Source of the DNA: Rhizoclosmatium globosum
Taxonomy: Eukaryota; Chytridiomycota; Chytridiomycetes; Chytridiales; Chytriomycetaceae
Reading direction: 5' to 3'
DNA length: 64,000 bases
NCBI GenBank assembly: GCA_002104985.1
Contig: MCGO01000057.1
Span: forward strand, 212,422 to 276,421
In this document: positions 23,481-37,752 of the stretch, piece by piece
How positions within the stretch are numbered: the stretch's first letter is position 1
Layout: each line of letters opens with the position of its first letter
Position numbers and translations under genes: made by a program
Notes under the pieces: generated by a model
Database searches by the model: none
What the model was told of the DNA's origin: nothing
What the model saw: the letters and a program-made list of their open reading frames with translations, nothing else

Positions 23481-24845
23481 ATGGTGCAACCCCCACTGGT
23501 TCCCCCCTCCTCTTGGCTCCTTGGCAATGCAACCAGTCTCAAGGGCGATCCCGTTCCCTTTCTCAACGAATGCACTTCAAAGTACGGCCCCGTCTTCCGA
23601 ATTAGAATCCTCGCTCGGGAATTCACCGTTGTTTCCCTGGACGATCCAGCCCTCCACTCAGCCATCTTTCGCAACAGCGCCCTCAGTCTCGATCAGGGTG
23701 GCATCAATACGCTTCGATTCGATGCTTTCTTGAACTACGGGAACCTGGTACACACGAAGGGTGTGAATGCAAGTGTTCTGCGATCAACAAAACTGGATTC
23801 AAAGCCACTGTGGCAGATTAATGATAAATCTCTGAGGGAATTGGTTAATAGCCTGCCTAATTACACCTCTGAAGGAGGTGCTGTGGTTACTGATCCCGAG
23901 TCGCTGATGCTGCACCTTGTCGCCAGCTCGTACGCTAAAGTTCAGCTTGGTGAACCCCTCGCCTCAAATCCAAAATTGAAATCAATCTTTTGTGCATTCT
24001 TTCTCCAAGTTGAACTTTGCGCTGTCCTCGTGACTCTACTTCCTCCATGGCTTGTTCCATTTGTATTCTGGTTTCTCTTTCCCCTCCGCCGCGCAGTAAC
24101 CGATATGGAAGCAATCCTAAAACCTGAAATTAAACGCCGTCGTCAACACGAAAAGCAAGCCGACCAGTTTGACTTTCTCGACCTTCTCATGGAACAAGAA
24201 ACAAACGACGAGTACCTCACTACAAACATCCTCCTCCTTCAAATAGCAGCAATGCGTAACACATCATTGATGCTCCAAAACATCCTTTACGATATTGCAG
24301 AAAACCCATCCATTGCAAACGCGTTACGCCGTGAAATGAAAGAACACATTGATTTTTCACTCAATGAACCGTTAACACGGCAAACACTTACAAACCTCAC
24401 ACTCTTGGATTCATTTATCCGTGAATCACTCTTCCAGTCGGCGAAGCCAATAACTTCAGTGCGCACAGCAACTTCAGACACTGCCATCAATGGATTTGAT
24501 ATTCCTGCTGGCACAGATATACTCCTTTATGGCGCTAAAGTACATGGAAAAGCTTTTTGGGAGACTCCCATGGAAGAGTTTTACCCTGATCGATGGATTG
24601 GAAGTGGGAAACATGCGACAACAACGTCCTCTGAGTACATGCTATTTGGTGGTGGCAAGACAATATGTCCTGGTCGATTCCTCGCTGTTCTTGAGATGAA
24701 GACTTTTGTTTGTTGTTTGTTGAACAGGTATGATGTGCGACTGCACCATGGAGGAAAAGTAAAGAGGGAGTTTAGTATGAAACATGTCTTGCCAGCAATG
24801 GAGAAAGGGAAGCAAGTTCCGTTAGTGTTTGTGCCAAGAAAGTAA
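23481..24845 (+). CDS. Cytochrome P450-like protein, intronless, atypical catalytic motifs
   Basis: 454 residues, single exon. The haem-binding loop is canonical (FGGGKTICPGRF, 24,640-24,675), with the Cys ligand present. Other hallmarks deviate: the I-helix reads AAMRNTS (24,246-24,266), where the usual acidic residue before Thr is Asn, and the ExxR site reads ESLF (24,423-24,434), so the Arg is Phe. The PERF-like segment is present as FYPDRWIGSG. The protein starts at the proline-rich hinge (PPLVPPSSWLLG) without the N-terminal membrane helix usual in microsomal P450s, though a hydrophobic stretch occurs at ~185-205 (LVTLLPPWLVPFVFWFLF). Substrate unknown. The changes suggest an isomerase- or dehydratase-like P450, or relaxed constraint. 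Confidence 0.85.
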   Translation: MVQPPLVPPSSWLLGNATSLKGDPVPFLNECTSKYGPVFRIRILAREFTVVSLDDPALHSAIFRNSALSLDQGGINTLRFDAFLNYGNLVHTKGVNASVLRSTKLDSKPLWQINDKSLRELVNSLPNYTSEGGAVVTDPESLMLHLVASSYAKVQLGEPLASNPKLKSIFCAFFLQVELCAVLVTLLPPWLVPFVFWFLFPLRRAVTDMEAILKPEIKRRRQHEKQADQFDFLDLLMEQETNDEYLTTNILLLQIAAMRNTSLMLQNILYDIAENPSIANALRREMKEHIDFSLNEPLTRQTLTNLTLLDSFIRESLFQSAKPITSVRTATSDTAINGFDIPAGTDILLYGAKVHGKAFWETPMEEFYPDRWIGSGKHATTTSSEYMLFGGGKTICPGRFLAVLEMKTFVCCLLNRYDVRLHHGGKVKREFSMKHVLPAMEKGKQVPLVFVPRK

Positions 24846-25209
24846 TTCTTTTGATTTGATCAACAAATACCCATTTCTTGGGAGGCTTTTTCATAATAAT
24901 AAAAGAGCATTTATTAGATAATAACATCTATTGAAAGAGTAATTCTGAAGTATAATACTCTTGGACATTTTTAAAAAATAACCCCAAGAGTAATTCTGAA
25001 CGCATAATACCTAACATCCATTCATCTTGGACGTTTTTCATTTGGCAATTGTATATGGAATAAATTATTGAATTGAAAGGTTGAGCAGTCTGCTGTTTCT
25101 TTGTTGTCTTAATTAATTTAGTAGTAAAAATTAACATATTAAAACAGAGCCTTTTTTTAAAGGGGGCTTAACGTAAAAATGCACAACAAATAACAAAGAT
25201 AAATAATAA
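24846..25209. other. AT-rich convergent intergenic region
   Basis: 364 bp between the 3' ends of the P450 (plus) and the F-box gene (minus). A short sequence, taattctgaa plus flanks (around 24,938 and 24,990), occurs twice. No gene or RNA recognised. Confidence 0.6.
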
Positions 25210-28200
25210 TTAAATAACCACGATGACTCCACTTGTGCCACTGCTATTCCCACTCGCGCTACCACCTCCACTGCTGACTACACCACTACCACTACTCTTA
25301 TAGCTCTCTGTAATGAGAACCCGAATCTCATCCCATTCATCATCTGGCAAGAAAAACTCATCTTCATCCCTCAATAAGTTCTTGTCCCGCAGCCCATACT
25401 GCAACATACCCTTGATGAAACTAGTGCCAAATATGTTCAGTTATTATTTAATAACGGTAAAAGACGAGCGACTCACCAATATGCTTCACCCGGGTACGCT
25501 GGGTCATCACACATTTTCAATAACTTTCGCAACTGTATCATTGCGAAATCAACAACCCGAACAGCAATGTCGCGTTCAAGGACAGGTACAAGGTTGATAC
25601 GAACACCCGCTGCATTCGGGTGTCGTCGTCGTTGATACAATGAGTACACGTTCGCTGCAGAGGGATTGTTATGTATCGGGCGTGTGGCATGCAACGCCGC
25701 TAAAAATGATGCATTGACAACATTGTCAGGTAACAAGGCAAGTGTTGCCTGAGATGGAATCGGGAGTCCCAGCCGTTGTTGAACAAGCACCCTTCGGTAA
25801 CATCGCGCAGCCATTGGCCATTCATCCCACTCCCCTATCGCGAAGAAATCAAAACACGAGGTAAATTTTCCAAAAATAAAAGGCTCTTACCCGGTGGCAT
25901 ATCTGCGATGGCAGCTGCGGCCAAAAGAACCTGATCCCCGACAATTGCTCCAGCATCCAACAACTCCATCACCCGTTCCTTCTCTCCATTCTTTAAATCT
26001 TCTACAAGTAAATCCCCCAATCGCGTCACAAAATACAACGCGCAAGCGTCTCCAACCGCCGCCTCAAACAACACACATCTACTGCCCTGACTGAACTTGG
26101 CATCGATAGCTCGAGAAAGTGCCTTGACAACAGGCGCGCTTCCAATTCTGAAGCCAAGCATATTGTCGCGACACGGGTCAAATACAGTGGGTCCATAAAA
26201 CTCAATCACAGCACCTACACTTTGAGGACCCAGCTTCACAATTCCTTCCCACCGGCGTTCTGTTACAACAACACCTCGTCGAAGTGCCCAGCTCCATACC
26301 GTTCGTCCAGCACTGTCAAGTGCAGCAGGAGATGGCATAGGTCCTCCAATAATACTTGGATCCCCCGGTTTTCGGACACAGGACGCAAGGGACGCATCTT
26401 CCTCCCATCCAGCGAGATCAGCTCCACAGTAATCCGCAAGGTATGATAAAAGCGGTAACGATATGCGGTCAAGGGCAGCGGTGACATGACAAGGACGCAC
26501 CTCGATGTACTCACTGTACTTGCTCATCAAAAGCGCCACCATCCGTACACTTCCAAAAACGACAAAAGCATCAAAAGCGCGCTGAAGAAAATGGACAGGA
26601 AGGCCCCACAAGTCCAAGTCAATAGCTCGCTTTCGACCTCGAAACACAGTCTCGTTTAAAGTGCCGACAAGGTATTCAAGTCCCTGCATTTCTTCATCAT
26701 CCTCCTCCACATCTGCACCCAAGACTTCTCCCAGAATACCAGCTGATAATAACACGTCACAACTTCTGCTCACAGGCATGTCGTGCCTCTTCTTGCCCTC
26801 AACGACTCCCTCCATATCACACACACCTCCTCCGCGACGTTTCCCATAAAATGAGAATCCACTACCAGCGACGCATCCACGTCTTTCATCCTCAATTATC
26901 TCCCAACACACTTTCATAGCATGCACGATTGTTTCAACAATTTCTTCACCAAGTTCAAGTTGTTCAGGAACACCTCCGGGAGTCTGCATCAAGAACACAG
27001 TAACGACTTCGTCTTCTTCTTGAACAACTTTTTCAAGTACATAAAAGCGAGATGCAGAGCACCGAGGCCAAAGTAAACCTGTGTGGGGGGTGCAGAGATG
27101 GAATGGGTCGCCATTATCCCAGGCACGAGAAAATGCGTCAGCGATTACTCGCGGATCGAGGAGGAGGGCTTTTTGGGTGAGCAAGTAGCGAAGGGTGGAT
27201 ATATCGCCAGTGTCTGCAGCATCAAGAAGTAGACGACGATCGTCAACAGGAAAGACAGGACGAGTTTGAGCGAGCAATGGGTTAGGGCGTAAAGCAGTGG
27301 GTTCTTGGAGCTCTTGGGATGGTTGTTGAATTTGGACAGGGTTATTGTGTGGATCCAAGGTTTGCACCAACTATCACAATATATCAGCAATTATGTGGAA
27401 TCAAAGACGTGGAAAGCTTGGTACAATTGCTAACCTGGGAATTGTCTTCATCCGTTTCCAAGATAGGATCCATGGTACCAGGATTCGCCGAATTGTTGAT
27501 GTTTGTGGTGGTATTAGTTGCAACCAAAAATTCATTTGGTGCCGCAGTGATTTGTATTATAGGCTGTGGTGTATGAAGCTGAAAATGGGGAATATGTTCG
27601 TCCTGCTGTGGCGGTGGAGGTTGTTGAGGTTGCTCTGGTTGCATGGGTGGATTTTGCGGTAGTTGTTGAATTTGAGCTGGTTGTGGAAGTGTGATTGTTG
27701 AAGGTTTTTGAAAGGGGACTGTGGCGCGGATTTCTTCCCTGTCAAAACTGTTCAGCCAAGCAAACAAACAGAAAAGTGAAACCAACCCAAATATTTCAAG
27801 GCCCCAGCTTGAAACAATATCGGTGCATTTGTTGAATAGAGAAAAGGCGCGTCTATCTGTTGGGAGTATTAAATAAAGGAGGTTTTGAGTCAACAACGGA
27901 ATACTTGCACATGCGCTGTAATTCGTAGCGTGAAACGAAAGGATCGATACGGAGAAGCATATGAGCAACATCAGGTTTACGAGCAATGAGTTTTACGCGA
28001 AGGGGATGTTTGAGCGCAGCCAAAAGGGGATGGACGGGGGCGGGGGGTCGCAGAGGAGGGCAGATTGATACAGGGACAAAATGGTTGTGAACCGCAAGCC
28101 ATGCAGCAAGAAGAAAGGCATCACGATGCAGTGCCGTGTAAAGAGCTGTAGAAGCGGAAGCAAGACGCGTTGGATTTGAGAGCAAGAGAAAGATTCTTGC

Positions 28201-28803
28201 CAACAGTTCGTGAGGAAGACGAGAAATATTATTTGCAGCTGAAGCCGTGGAAGTTGAATTTGAATTTGAAGTTGAATTTGAAGTTAAAGTTTGGTGACAA
28301 GTTGAGGTATTTCTGATTTGGCTTCGGACAACTTGGACAAGTGAGTCCGGCGACACAGCACCGCCACCACCAATCTGAAGTGCTTCTTCGGCCGTGCATC
28401 CAGGCACCGAAACACACTCATCGACACTGTCCGTCGACACTGAGATTCCTGAGTCAGCGCGTTGGAGTGGAAACACGGTCTTGTCACTGCCTGCCACTCC
28501 TACTAGGCCTCCTCCTCCTACTCCTCCTACGACTACTCCTACTGCCACTGCTACTACTGACACGGATTCTTCAGAGAAAGCAAGAGACCCGTCAGCGACA
28601 GTCAGAGCACTGCTTGCATTGGTGGTTGTATTCAATTGATGCATCTGGTTCAGAAGTGCACTGGACACTGAAAGCGAGCCGGCCGCGTCGTGCGACATTC
28701 CCTGTTGGTGCGACAAGTCTCCGGCGCCGTGCTGTGAGGCAGTGCGCGTGCGTGGACGGCGTGCGGGCGATAAAGGGTGGTGGTGGTGTTGGTGGTGGTG
28801 CAT
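25210..28803 (-). CDS. F-box protein with ankyrin-like C-terminal region
   Basis: Minus strand, at least six exons from the ATG at 28803 (His-rich start). After ~200 low-complexity residues (Ser/Thr, Val/Gly) comes a clear F-box, ISRLPHELLARIFLLLS (about 28,235-28,170), which would bind Skp1 in an SCF ubiquitin ligase. Exons with FVSRYELQRMCKY, then RRAFSLFNKCTDIVSSWG, then a Gln/Pro-rich linker, lead to the long exon at 27,370-25,890. That exon has DRRLLLDAADTGDISTLRYL, an ankyrin-repeat-like helix pair, and further helical units such as VRMVALLMSKYSEY and EKERVMELLDAGAIVGD. The last exons carry VFINL-like hydrophobic helices and end in a Ser/Gly tail. Substrate unknown. The F-box is convincing; the ankyrin label is tentative. 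Confidence 0.7.
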
Positions 28804-29057
28804 TCCCGTTCCTCCTTCAAAAAGAAAGCAAGCTTGTCAAAATGGTTTTTTTGTTTGCCATTCCCCCCGCTTGGGTGTTTGCTCAAAGACCCGCCAGGGG
28901 GTTGCTTCCCTCCTTCTCTCTCCACTGTTTGACACATTCAATGTTGGAAGAATACTTTTACTATATAATAAACAAATAGAAACATCAATCAATCATCAAT
29001 ACCGTGCACCATTCAAATCCATCTATCATTCCATCTTTTATCCAGTCATTCCTTCAT

Positions 29058-32590
<3,533 letters not shown>

Positions 32591-32758
32591 GAAGATTGGA
32601 AAACAAAAAACATTCCATTTAGTAATATGAATTAATTAACTTAATTATTTTAATTATTAGTTATCTGGAACTTCAGCGGGTTGGTTTGTTTTCTTCCTCT
32701 GTGCCAACCATTCTACAATCTACATCTAATAATATAATTGATTTTAGATTAACTTTAA

Positions 32759-33483
32759 TTATTCCTTCTTTTTCAGCATAGATTCGAGGGAATCCAACAG
32801 AGTAGGTTTGTTTTCCTTCTTTTCTCTCCGTGTCCAACCCATACCAATACAGTCCGCAAAATCCGTAATCACTTCATTGCAGGATTCCAATTTTCCCGTA
32901 TTTGGATCGACATCTTTTGGTTCTACAGTGGGAGTCAGAGGTCACTGATTGAGAGAATAGAGACAATGCGGTCAAAAAAGGGGATGGAGACATACTAAAT
33001 ACGCCGCCAATGCATTCTTCCTGACGAGCGATTTGTTTTCTGCAAGTTTGACTGAATGGAATTTGTAAGTTTGAGAGTGGGTTGATAAAGAGGGAGCAAA
33101 GAGGCTTAAGACAGGTAACGCACCGAAAGTCTGATACTAAACGCACATTCTGTTGGGTGCAAGTATCAAGGAGTTGTTCAATGTGGAGACAGGCGGCCTT
33201 TGTGTTTTTGTTGTTTGCCAATCGACAGTTTCTGAATGGATTGGATTGGATTGGATTGAATTGGATTGGATGAAGGAGGATTATAAATATAGACATCAGT
33301 TAGCTAGACCAGTGGGATACGCAAAGACACTAACTTAAGTTCCTGGCTTTCTTCACCACAAAACTTCTTAACTTGATCAACAAAGACCCTGTGTTGAAGG
33401 CTCTTTCCAAGTTGGTCAATTGTGTGGGCCATTGCTGCCTGGGCCGCTGACGCCTTATCTCTTCTTGCCTGTTCAGGATCCAT
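32759..33483 (-). CDS. Small protein with four CX9C motifs (double CHCH), four exons
   Basis: About 158 residues. ATG at 33483 (MDPEQARRDKASAAQ), then FCGEESQELK | NCRLANNKN, AACLHIEQLLDTCTQQN, QTCRKQIARQEECIGG and ESCNEVITDFADCIGMGW, ending in a Lys-rich tail and a TAA at 32759. Introns fall at about 33,336-33,234 (the first CX9C is split by it), 33,122-33,056 and 32,995-32,923. Cysteines are spaced exactly nine apart in all four pairs, which is the signature of coiled-coil-helix-coiled-coil-helix proteins that are oxidised by Mia40 in the mitochondrial intermembrane space. Two twin-CX9C domains recall complex I subunit NDUFA8, but sequences around the cysteines differ, so I do not assign it. 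The AT-rich 3' flank to 32,600 holds nothing else recognised. Confidence 0.7.
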
Positions 33484-33637
33484 TTGTTTTCTTTTCTTTT
33501 GTTTTGTTTTGTTTTGTTTGGAGTGATTAATGGGATGAGGGAGGAAGAAAGGAAGAAAGAGAAATCCCAAATCCAAATCTGGTTGATCACTACTTCCAAC
33601 CAACAACAACATCCAGTAATCCAGTACAAAGATCCAA

Positions 33638-35168
33638 ATGGCAGCACTCTTCCGATCCAAGTCAATTGGAGATCTGCTCAAGCGAAAGGACTCTGATGCG
33701 AATGCGAACCCAAACAGCGATGCCCTATCAATTGCAACTGGCACTGGCACTGTTACTCAAGGTGGCAGTGGCAGTGGCAGTGGCAGTGGAACCCTAATTT
33801 CGAGGGTTGCAACACTTGCCCGGGTGCCAACGCTCGGCCGCAGCAACCGAGAACGGGACGAGGAGCCTGTGATCCTGTCTGATTCGGGTGTTCCAATCAC
33901 TGCCCCTTCCACCCTGGCCCATTTGCAGAACTCATCGGCAACAGCTTCGCTTGATCGCTCCTTCTTTAACAAACAGAAGGAGAACAAGGAGGTGCGTGCA
34001 TTGTTTATCGTTATTAATTGATCTTGCTCAATTCGAATTCATAATTAATTAGGTGGCCCCAAACCCTGTCAAACTGAATGCTTCAAAGGCCGCTCAACCA
34101 ACTACTCTCAAGTGGTGGCAAGCTCCAGGTGTCACTAAAGAGACACAGGTTAGTGTCTACAATGCCCCCTTTGATGATGACCAATCTGCCCTCCTGAAAC
34201 AAACCACACCCCAATGTTTCATCCTACTCAAATCAACTACTCATGACTAACAAAATACGTCTAAGGCCGCCCTCGAAAATGCTGCTGCCGCTGCCGCCGA
34301 CCCAGACTCAGGCCCAAACAACTACGAATCCCTCCCTCGAAAAGCCACTACCCTCGGCCGCTCAAACACATTAAACACCCTCAACGCCCCCTCAACCCCC
34401 ACAACTGCTGCCGGCGCCGTCCTCGCCCCCTTCGCCACTTCCGGTCTCAAATTCGATCAATTCCAGGAAGTCGCTATCATCAAAAACAATTTGATCGCCA
34501 TCGACGCGAAAGCCCCCAAATTCGGTCAAGTCCCGAAACTCCTCGACAAATGTGGTGCTGGTGCGTACATACTTTTCCAATTCGTTTTTCATATTTGGGA
34601 GGGGGGAATGATCAACTCATGCACTCTCTCGCATAAACAAAAAAAAACAGGCGCCACTGTCACGGTCATCCACAACTTCACGTCAACAACCTCTTCAGAC
34701 CTGTCAATTTCAATCGACGATATCGTGCGCATCCTTCGTGTCGATATGGGTGGTTGGGTTCACGTCAAACTCCTCAAACAAGGCTCCTCGCCTAACCCGA
34801 ACCATCCCGGGAAAGTACACAGGTCTGCTGGTACGGGCAGTCAAGTGGGGATGGAAGGACTTGTTCCTCTTGGGTGTTTGGATTCAATGAAGACGCGGCG
34901 GATTGATGGCGGTGGTGGTGGTGGTCCTGGTCCTGTTGGAAATGGTGGTGCTGGTATGGGAATGAATGGGATGGGTGGTATGGGTGGTATGGGTGGTATG
35001 GGTGGGAGACAAGAGATGATGGCGAATGTCAGACCAGATGGTCGTGCGGCTAGAGGTCCTTATGGTGGTCCTCCAGGCCAACAACAACAGCAACTGCAAC
35101 AACTGCAACAACAGGAGCAGTATGCGGCTAGAGGTCCTAGAGGCCCTAGATCTTTGAGTGCTGCTTGA
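33638..35168 (+). CDS. SH3-domain protein
   Basis: ATG at 33638, four exons (introns about 33,991-34,051, 34,150-34,265 and 34,561-34,650). The N-terminal half is Ser/Gly/Asn-rich with basic patches (RSKSIGDLLKRK, TLGRSN). A conserved-looking stretch, KFDQFQEVAIIKNNLIAIDA, precedes the SH3 domain: ATVTVIHNFT, DLSISIDDIVRILRV, GGWVHVKLL and GLVPLGCLD. These are the ALYDY-, WW- and P-loop-equivalent strands of an SH3. The C-terminal tail contains GMGGM repeats, polyglutamine and RGP motifs. Probably an adaptor in signalling or the cytoskeleton; partners unknown. Confidence 0.75.
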
Positions 35169-35816
35169 TGTTGATGCATCAATGCGACGTTCGTTGTTGG
35201 AGTGATTATTGGGAAATAGAAAAATAGTATGACTTACTCTGTTTACCATCAACGTTTATATCCCAGTTCGTTGTTACAAAAATTATCTCCTATCTGCTTA
35301 GTCCACATTAGCGGCAAAACTTGAAATGGTGGACAAAGAAGGCCTAATCTATGTGGGGCAGTAAGAATGGCATAGAACTGTTGAAGCTCTTATGAAAGAC
35401 TGCTTCTTTTCACCGCACTGTATTGGATAGCCTAACCCTTGTGTGCACCTTGTCACAACCTACATGAAAAAGTTGACAAATCTTCGTACATGTTAATCCA
35501 TCTTCATAAGGAAATCAAAAGACTCGAAATATACTCGCTAAAAGGCAACAATGCTTGCTCTCCATATTACGTGGAAAGAATCGAATTATCCCGTCTTGTG
35601 GAATAGTATTATGTTTTCGATATATAGTACATTGAATGACAAATACTCATATGCAACTGAAATGGTGAAGGTTACTTCCATTCACCTCATTTTTTCATAA
35701 AAGGTGACAGCAAAACCTCAATATTCGCTTTCAACTCAGCAATAACAAAAAAAGAAGAAACTGAAATTAACTGAATATAGACTAAAGCAGCTTTGGAGTT
35801 TTAAAGAAGTAACAAA
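35169..35816. other. Convergent intergenic region, 648 bp, AT-rich
   Basis: Lies between the 3' ends of the SH3 gene (plus) and the CID gene (minus). No ORF of substance, tRNA shape or repeat was recognised. It could hold 3' UTRs or an unrecognised non-coding RNA. Confidence 0.5.
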
Positions 35817-37311
35817 TCAATAACCTCCACCAAACCCAAACAATCCTCCAACACCACCTCCAGCACCACCACCCGTCAATCCATTCAACAAATTCAACAC
35901 TTCTTCACTCGCAGGGTCGTTATTCTGGATCGCATTCTGGGCAGCAAGCAACAATTCAGCCGGGATAATCAAGTGCGAGTCCGCTCCCATCTGACTCGTA
36001 GACGCCGACGCTGTCAAAGAGCCAGGGATAGGAGGAGGAGGTGGTGGAGGCGGCAGAGTGGACATGAAGTCCATAGCAGAGCTAGTATCCATCGCCGATG
36101 ATGACGTTGATTTCGATTGCGGAGGAGGACTGATGGGGGACATGATTGGAGTGTGGGAGTCAAAGTCTCGGTCAGAGGAAGGTCCTCCTGCTGCGGGTGG
36201 GGCGTGTGCTTTGAACGCGTTCGAAGAGGCTTGGGAAGGACTGGGTTGTGTTTGGGAGGGGAATGTACTGCTGGTGGGAGATGTTGTGAGAGAAGGTGGG
36301 GGTTGGAAGTCTTTTCCGAGAGCAATGGTGAGTGGGTTTGTTGTGAATTCCTATCATGTTAAAGGTTAGAATGGTTGTCAAAATGCTTCGCTCAGATGCA
36401 TCCACTCGCTAGTTTCACTTAGAGAAATATATTGAAGAGCTTACCTGAATGGCATCTACAATTTTGGCACAAGCTTGCTCCTCAACGTGAATCCATTTTT
36501 TCAAATCGTCAATGAGTTTTTTGCGCTCGTTCAGTTCAGAAGAAAAAGCATTTGTCAACGCCGAGACCTGAGAGGCGACTGTGACTGGGTCAATGGAAGG
36601 TTCAGAGGTTGAGATTGTGCGTTCAAGGTGCAGGCGGGAGGAATGAATGTGTTTGATGGACTCGGTGTGGTGCAAAATAGTTTTCATGGTATCTTGATGG
36701 TGCGCGTGTGATTGAGAGGAAGGAGTATTGGAGGGTTGAGCTGATGAAGGAGGTTTTGACGCCGACTTTTCAGAAGAATTCCGCTCCAGAGCATTCTTGA
36801 GGTCAGCAACAAACTCCTTTGCATAAACGCCACGTTCTTCCCAAATAGCGAGAAGTCTGCGGACTTTTGCCACGAGTTCCGATGGCGCGTGTGCAGCAAA
36901 CTGTTTCAGATTCGCGGGAAGAACCTTTGCGAATTCACGCACAAAATCATCTGCTTTTTTGCGAGAGACTTGGAGAACATCGTTTGCCAAATGCAGAAAA
37001 GCCAGTTTTCTGTTTGTTGACGCTGCGTGAAAAAAACGTGGTTTCAGTTTTGTTGTTTTTGGTGAAGGAAGGAAGGTGGTTGACAGGCTACTGCACCTTT
37101 GCCAAATTCAGTCGCCCAAACATGAACAGCTTCGCGAGCATTCTTTCGGTGGAATATGAGCCCTATTTGACAGTGAAAGGGAGGGTATTAGCATCCATCG
37201 AGTAGTCCCTCACACCACCAACAACTACGCACAGTGTGAAAGCAGATTGATTGAATCCTGCGTATCAGCCAGCTTCTGCAGCTTGCCCTGGAGGCTTTCG
37301 TCCGTGTACAT
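35817..37311 (-). CDS. CID-domain protein (RPRD1/Rtt103-like, binds RNA polymerase II CTD)
   Basis: ATG at 37311. Exons: MYTDESLQGKLQKLADTQDS..., then GLIFHRKNAREAVHVWATEFGK, then NRKLAFLHLANDVLQVSRKK, FVREFAKVLPANLKQF, VRRLLAIWEERGVY. This is the order of the eight-helix CTD-interacting domain (CID), including the RLL-x-IW-ExR motif. A coiled-coil segment follows (SELNERKKLIDDLKKWI), then, after an intron, a Pro/Ser-rich tail with polyproline and a Gly-rich end. The architecture resembles yeast Rtt103 and animal RPRD1, which act in transcription termination and CTD dephosphorylation. Role inferred from domains. Confidence 0.82.
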
Positions 37312-37752
37312 TCAGTGCTTCAGTTCAGTCGCAGGTTATCAAGTGCGGATGGATTGGATGATGCCTGGGTGTCTAATCCACAAGTGGCTAAAGTGATGCG
37401 GTGGTTGCGTAGCGTTTCCTACGTTCTTCTGCTTTCTACTTGTCTGATGGATGCTTTCTGTCCCTTGCGATTCTGGTGAGTACGAGCAAGGTGGAAGGCG
37501 GCGAGAAACTTTTTCAAACAACAAAAGCAAGAAGAAATGGAATCAGAAGAAACAGTTATTTTATCTCAGAAGAAAAGGAAATAATAGAGAAGTAGAAGAA
37601 GAGATTAAGAGGTTTTTCAATTTCATGTCAAATACTAGCAGTTGTGTGTTTAGCATCCTTTTGCTCCAGATTGAACAGCAAGCCAAACTTGCATGTATGC
37701 GCCATTCACAAGAGCCCAGTTACAAATAATAGTGTTTTGGCAAGCCCAAGGG
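37312..37752. promoter_or_regulatory. Upstream region of the CID gene
   Basis: 441 bp between the CID gene start and the 3' end of the next minus-strand gene. It contains purine-rich and T-rich stretches but no recognised gene. Confidence 0.4.

Noticed and set aside
34920..35110. Separate Gly-rich RNA-binding gene
   Set aside because: In frame with the SH3 protein; it is that protein's low-complexity tail.
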